Source: an uncultured Atopobiaceae bacterium
GTDB taxonomy: Bacteria > Actinomycetota > Coriobacteriia > Coriobacteriales > Atopobiaceae
DNA length: 8,257 bases
Direction of reading: 5' to 3'
Assembly (NCBI GenBank): GCA_947581665.1
Contig: CANPVI010000060.1
Location: forward strand, 1 to 8,257
Of this stretch, positions 7,001 through 8,257 are shown in pieces. Under the pieces are notes generated by a model, which did no database searches, was not told the origin of the DNA, and saw nothing but the letters and a program-made list of their open reading frames with translations. The translations under genes and the position numbers were made by a program. Positions within the stretch are counted from its first letter, which is position 1, and each line of letters starts with the position of its first letter.

Positions 7001-8257
7001 CTCGGAATCGTCCGAGGTCCAGCCCACGAAAACAGCTTTGGCGCTGGTCCGGCGCCATGCTGCATTTGTGCCGGCATGCGTGTCTTTCCAGAGCTCGGCG
7101 TAGATCGCGACGTCGTCTGAGGGCACGTAGGACGCGTCGTTCACGAGATCCGTGGGCGTGTCCAGAGACTCGCTTGCGTTGAAGTCGTAGTGCAGCCTCG
7201 TCGCCGCTTCCTCGTAGTCCGCCCTACCGTTGCCGTTCTTGTCGATGGCCCACACGGCGTAGACGATGGTGTTCCCATCGTCGGTATCGAGCGTGATGAG
7301 ACCACCGAGCGGGATGAGGTCTGCGGGATCCGCAGTGGTCGCAGGATCCTGCTTCACCCTCGACCAGCCGATCAGCGTGTAGCCCGTGCGCTCGATCCAC
7401 TGCTCCGCCGCGGCGGCATCCATGAGCGCCACGTCCGGCTCGCCCGGCGTGTGGTTGTGGTTGCAGGTGTAGAACGCCTTGTCGTCCGCGTACGCCTTAT
7501 GGTCCTTCGGGTTCGCACCGCCGTTCGGCCAGTACTCCACATGGACCTTATCCTCGAGGTAGTCGGGCTCGCCATCGCCTTGCGCATCCGCGGCGTAGGC
7601 GGCGTAGAACGTCGTGTTGCCCGTGAGCTCGAAGCCGGCATCGATATCGATGAGCCTCTTGCTCAAGCCCTCGCCTTGATGCGCCGCGTTGGGATCCGTG
7701 ACCAAGTCGATGCTCGGGATCACCTGATCGAGCGGCGGTTCTGTAGTCCAACCAGCCAGGATCGCGGGCTTCGTCTCCGGCTTATCCGGGTCGTAGTCGA
7801 CCCAACCCTTCTGCCAGTGGAGCTCATGCGCGTTCATGGCAGGATTGGTGCCATAGATCGGGAAGTCGTAGTAGCGTCCGATGAGCACGTTCGTGACGCG
7901 GTACGTGTTCGTGCGCGACTCGCCGCTGCCCGCAAAGCCGCCGTTGATGTTGAAGGTGACGGTCACGTGCTGGCCAGCCTCGTAATCCGCCGTGCCATCG
8001 CGGTTCTCGTCCACGCCCCAGACGGCATGGACGCGCGTGCCGCCCGGAGCGAGCGTTGCCTGGGTGATGAGGACGCCTTCTGCGGGCTCAACCGTGCGAT
8101 ACGGATCGTGCTGCTCGAGACTCCAGCCGAGGAACACCGCCTCGTCGTGCGTGGGCTTTGGATCGGCCCCGTCCGCCGGCCAGAGATCGATCGTGGTGTT
8201 CGGCAGACCTGTGACCGTAGCCCGCCACTTGCTCGATGCAGGCGCCACGCCACCGTT
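3662..8257 (-). CDS. Upstream fragment of the repetitive protein, partial, with out-of-frame tail
   Basis: As the sequence stands this is the frame entered from upstream. About 1390 residues counted from the GTG at 8248 are genuine: acidic, rich in Asp, Thr and Gly, and ordered in repeats. After SRYLPG (near 4082) composition changes abruptly to Arg/Ser/Pro-rich text, and about 138 residues later the frame ends at a TGA at 3662-3664. That tail is a shadow of the true frame and would be nonsense protein. The GTG at 8248 should not be taken as a start, because it lies one codon after the NGG motif of a repeat and has no ribosome binding site in view. Confidence 0.75.
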   Translation of the reverse strand, partial: NGGVAPASSKWRATVTGLPNTTIDLWPADGADPKPTHDEAVFLGWSLEQHDPYRTVEPAEGVLITQATLAPGGTRVHAVWGVDENRDGTADYEAGQHVTVTFNINGGFAGSGESRTNTYRVTNVLIGRYYDFPIYGTNPAMNAHELHWQKGWVDYDPDKPETKPAILAGWTTEPPLDQVIPSIDLVTDPNAAHQGEGLSKRLIDIDAGFELTGNTTFYAAYAADAQGDGEPDYLEDKVHVEYWPNGGANPKDHKAYADDKAFYTCNHNHTPGEPDVALMDAAAAEQWIERTGYTLIGWSRVKQDPATTADPADLIPLGGLITLDTDDGNTIVYAVWAIDKNGNGRADYEEAATRLHYDFNASESLDTPTDLVNDASYVPSDDVAIYAELWKDTHAGTNAAWRRTSAKAVFVGWTSDDSENANKVWTSDPADGITLVTSVKIGTTSPQNVYAVWAADANENGKPDYIEELTLTFNDNASVLPEGEGRTISGMPSPMEFTYGEDKATLPTQVPTCSATGDQSPIVFMGWSWKADSTLYSTRNTAPTDTEFFSAEDVLAGKAEFTKSSVTTGHDTLYAAWGYDTDDNGIPDVLENQFTLTYLDAVQTGNSATQDANSGTKLFLLDPTTKAAPFTSWTKPAGDGERDVVFIGWAEGPVNLIVSKAMTVEQTDELNARLHEAGDYYEMPGENAYLYAAWGYDEDENGIADYNQDKAWLRYVYDYTLGDSMANKPVDTVYLAGSNVAEIWSPGSTKWGCETPTGHAVFIGWTLDNEFGSVVVPETADEAAVSSQLLAFKSPKELNPITTDTTLYAVWAIDTNNGGVGDGVPDYQQRSASLTYYVNEERDSTTYSALTRSDVANPVTGLVNGKSYPMLSGTKLELTKAYTGTDGNQHTAIFAGWSATDPTTLTTENPFHKLGIIPEDEADTGYALADLIEGTNSNTYTMPTEGDAQLYAVYAVDEWGMGGETGDGVPDYLELAQRVEYYANGGIAVDRTTTDVAEDGLFFTCADHHSAGQQAVLMPISEGRELIEHVEGMVSPDEEEEIAGYAAGDPATGDTESEALKDGILVGWSEFKHPDFVASTEELAELACPDNEITIYGTGNVRVFALWGADTNRNNVWDVLERKVTVKYDLLGGSGTTAAPSAETKLPREIIEKTPTGDWKLTEGGTEGVFYGWTTTEVSGIVTRDGSYVSGGMSYKLDKAQAIEAGQPFIVPDTGGSEIWLYAVYGEDSNDDGTADYFESGDPVRYHMNGGSLKSGSDITPTDTDVFYTCPHHHVPYEPNVELLAVNKAPATQIERTDCTLVGWSLTKYGKACLSPADETSAGLIKAQTIAMPNEGPANVYAVWAVDADHDGVADYRKAADQFVVYRSAAGTQPDGSALTNPFHTSESRYLPGRGASASWTSRRPEATSSATASCSSAGRRRLTTTWGKPPRRRRWMPCSSRPSTSPPPATPRCGRSGRSMRMAMARPTTRTTSRPIRPARPIRAIPAPRRIPIPRTTPRTRTSPANPSSPSIASTTRRTASTSSRATRTR
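3735..3839 (-). other. Pro/Asp/Ser-rich linker between repeat array and C-terminal domain
   Basis: About 35 residues of low-complexity text such as PGPSDPSDPSAPTDPDTP and PENPDEPGES follow the last acidic loop. Such segments are typical flexible spacers of secreted wall proteins and mark the end of the repeat array. Confidence 0.8.
4072..4082 (-). other. Frameshift site in G-rich stretch
   Basis: The coding strand reads GGGGAGAGGGG. Entering frame: L-P-G-R-G then out-of-frame text. Frame needed downstream: G-V-G-L-M-D-L-T-T. Adding one G to either G run restores one frame, giving LPGERGVGLMD or LPGRGGVGLMD. No standard X-XXY-YYZ slippery heptamer in the right phase is present, so programmed frameshifting is not supported; a lost base in vivo or a homopolymer read error fits better. 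Confidence 0.8.
4190..4546 (-). repeat. Repeat unit 11, Cys/His subtype
   Basis: Opens YHMNGG, carries FYTCPHHHVPYEPNV with the Cys codon at 4448-4450, then IERTDCTLVGW and the closing loop DADHDGVADY. It is closest to unit 3 in wording (FYTC, then H-rich, then EP-V, then IERT). Parts of it are less GC-rich than neighbouring units, for example 33 of 60 bases at 4441-4500 against 44 of 60 at 5221-5280 in unit 9. Confidence 0.7.
4901..5341 (-). repeat. Repeat unit 9, Cys/His subtype with degenerate acidic loop
   Basis: Opens YYANGG and carries FFTCADHHSAG, with the Cys codon at 5243-5245. It is among the longest units because of an acidic insertion (SPDEEEEIAGYAAGD). Its closing loop is DTNRNNVWDV, lacking the DG pair and the final Tyr found in most units, so calcium binding here may be weak or lost. 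Confidence 0.7.
5341..5798 (-). repeat. 23-bp exact direct repeat pair bracketing one repeat unit
   Basis: Positions 5341-5363 and 5776-5798 are identical (on plus they begin GGTAGTCGGGCACGCC) and encode the DGVPDY end of the loops of units 8 and 7. The offset is 435 bases, exactly 145 codons, so recombination between the copies would remove or add one whole unit without changing frame. Confidence 0.8.
7214..7558 (-). repeat. Repeat unit 3, Cys/His-containing subtype
   Basis: Unit 3 has the canonical YWPNGG opening, then FYTCNHNHTPGEP (about 7439-7477) and IERTGYTLIGW. The Cys codon is at 7463-7465. The TC-x-[HD]-[NH]-H signature is shared only with units 9 and 11, which also share the NGG opening. 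The Cys/His cluster could bind a metal ion; no function is established. Confidence 0.7.

Larger units (their letters stand above)
3276..8257 (-). pseudogene. Giant repetitive secreted/surface protein, frameshifted and 5' truncated
   Basis: One gene split by a single-base frame change at 4072-4082. Correcting it gives about 1660 visible residues ending at the TAG at 3276-3278. The frame is open to the window edge: the codons before the GTG at 8248 read NGG, the conserved core of a repeat unit, so start, signal peptide and any N-terminal domain lie outside. Visible order: twelve repeats with a VxYxxNGG / FxGW / LYAVWAxD core, each closing with an acidic DxxxDGxxDY loop; a Pro/Asp/Ser linker; three DUF5648-like repeats. 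The core resembles Listeria-Bacteroides (InlB B-type, Flg_new) repeats known from bacterial surface proteins. No LPxTG motif or C-terminal membrane segment is present. A role as an extracellular calcium-stiffened stalk or adhesin is inference. It may be a fully working gene if the missing base is a sequence error. Confidence 0.8.
3849..8257 (-). repeat. Array of twelve composite repeats (InlB-B-like core plus Asp-rich calcium-loop-like motif)
   Basis: Each unit runs from a V/L-x-Y strand, often ending NGG, through a variable stretch to a FxGW motif and a closing LYAVWAxD strand. The strand runs directly into an acidic loop ending DY or DV. Loop positions, first to twelfth unit: 7982-8011, 7559-7588, 7214-7243, 6863-6892, 6491-6520, 6140-6169, 5777-5818, 5342-5389, 4901-4930, 4547-4576, 4190-4219, 3849-3878. 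Unit lengths are therefore about 115-147 residues. Loop examples are DENRDGTADY, DAQGDGEPDY, DKNGNGRADY, DSNDDGTADY and DEDGDGTADY, which resemble thrombospondin type 3 or EF-hand-like calcium loops. The first unit is cut by the window edge. Units are diverged in sequence, so the array is old rather than freshly amplified. Units 5 and 6 share an AAWGYD variant of the closing strand. Confidence 0.85.

Noticed and set aside
4517..7120. Long plus-strand open frame (867 residues) opposite the repeat array
   Set aside because: It mirrors the repeats on the other strand, with Arg/His/Val/Gly-rich composition and no recognisable domain or ribosome binding site. Its length follows from the GC-rich codon pattern.
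8246..8248. GTG as the start of the giant minus-strand gene
   Set aside because: It directly follows the NGG motif of a repeat unit and there is no signal peptide after it; the gene runs off the window.

Overview
The window is GC-rich (roughly two-thirds G+C by eye) and densely coding. It suggests a gut-type actinobacterium, most likely of the class Coriobacteriia. The grounds are codon use, an AslFm-like ATP-grasp ligase beside DegT-type and PHP-type enzymes, and a huge secreted protein built from NGG...GW...AVW repeats with a DUF5648-like tail. This placement is an inference from gene content, not from a marker gene.

Layout. (1) Positions 3-3199, plus strand: three closely spaced genes that look like one operon. 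They are the 3' part of an ATP-grasp carboxylate-amine ligase resembling D-aspartate ligase (its 5' end lies outside the window), a DegT/DnrJ/EryC1/StrS-type PLP aminotransferase homologue, and a PHP-domain phosphoesterase of the histidinol-phosphatase type. Gaps are 19 and 16 bases, each with a ribosome binding site. (2) Positions 3200-3275: a short convergent intergenic region filled by a perfect 14-bp inverted repeat, probably a two-way terminator. (3) Positions 3276-8257, minus strand: one giant repetitive surface or secreted protein gene whose 5' end is also outside the window. It encodes twelve visible units of about 115-147 residues. Each has an InlB-B/Listeria-Bacteroides-like core and closes with an Asp-rich DxxxDGxxDY calcium-loop-like motif. 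A Pro/Asp/Ser linker and three DUF5648-like C-terminal repeats follow. Within the twelfth unit, at 4072-4082, the reading frame is broken by one base; the protein pattern continues cleanly in the next frame, so the gene is either frameshifted or carries a base-call error in a run of Gs.

How the parts may work together. The three plus-strand genes make biochemical sense as transaminase, phosphatase and ATP-dependent ligase. One could form a phosphorylated amine, one could remove the phosphate, and one could join the product (or an amino acid such as D-Asp) to a carboxylate acceptor, plausibly a cell-wall precursor. This is inference. The minus-strand protein is a long acidic stalk-like molecule for the cell exterior, on the opposite strand and not obviously co-regulated.

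There is no gene-free stretch over 300 bases. I saw no tRNA, rRNA, CRISPR, insertion sequence or phage gene. Promoters of both transcription units lie outside the window.
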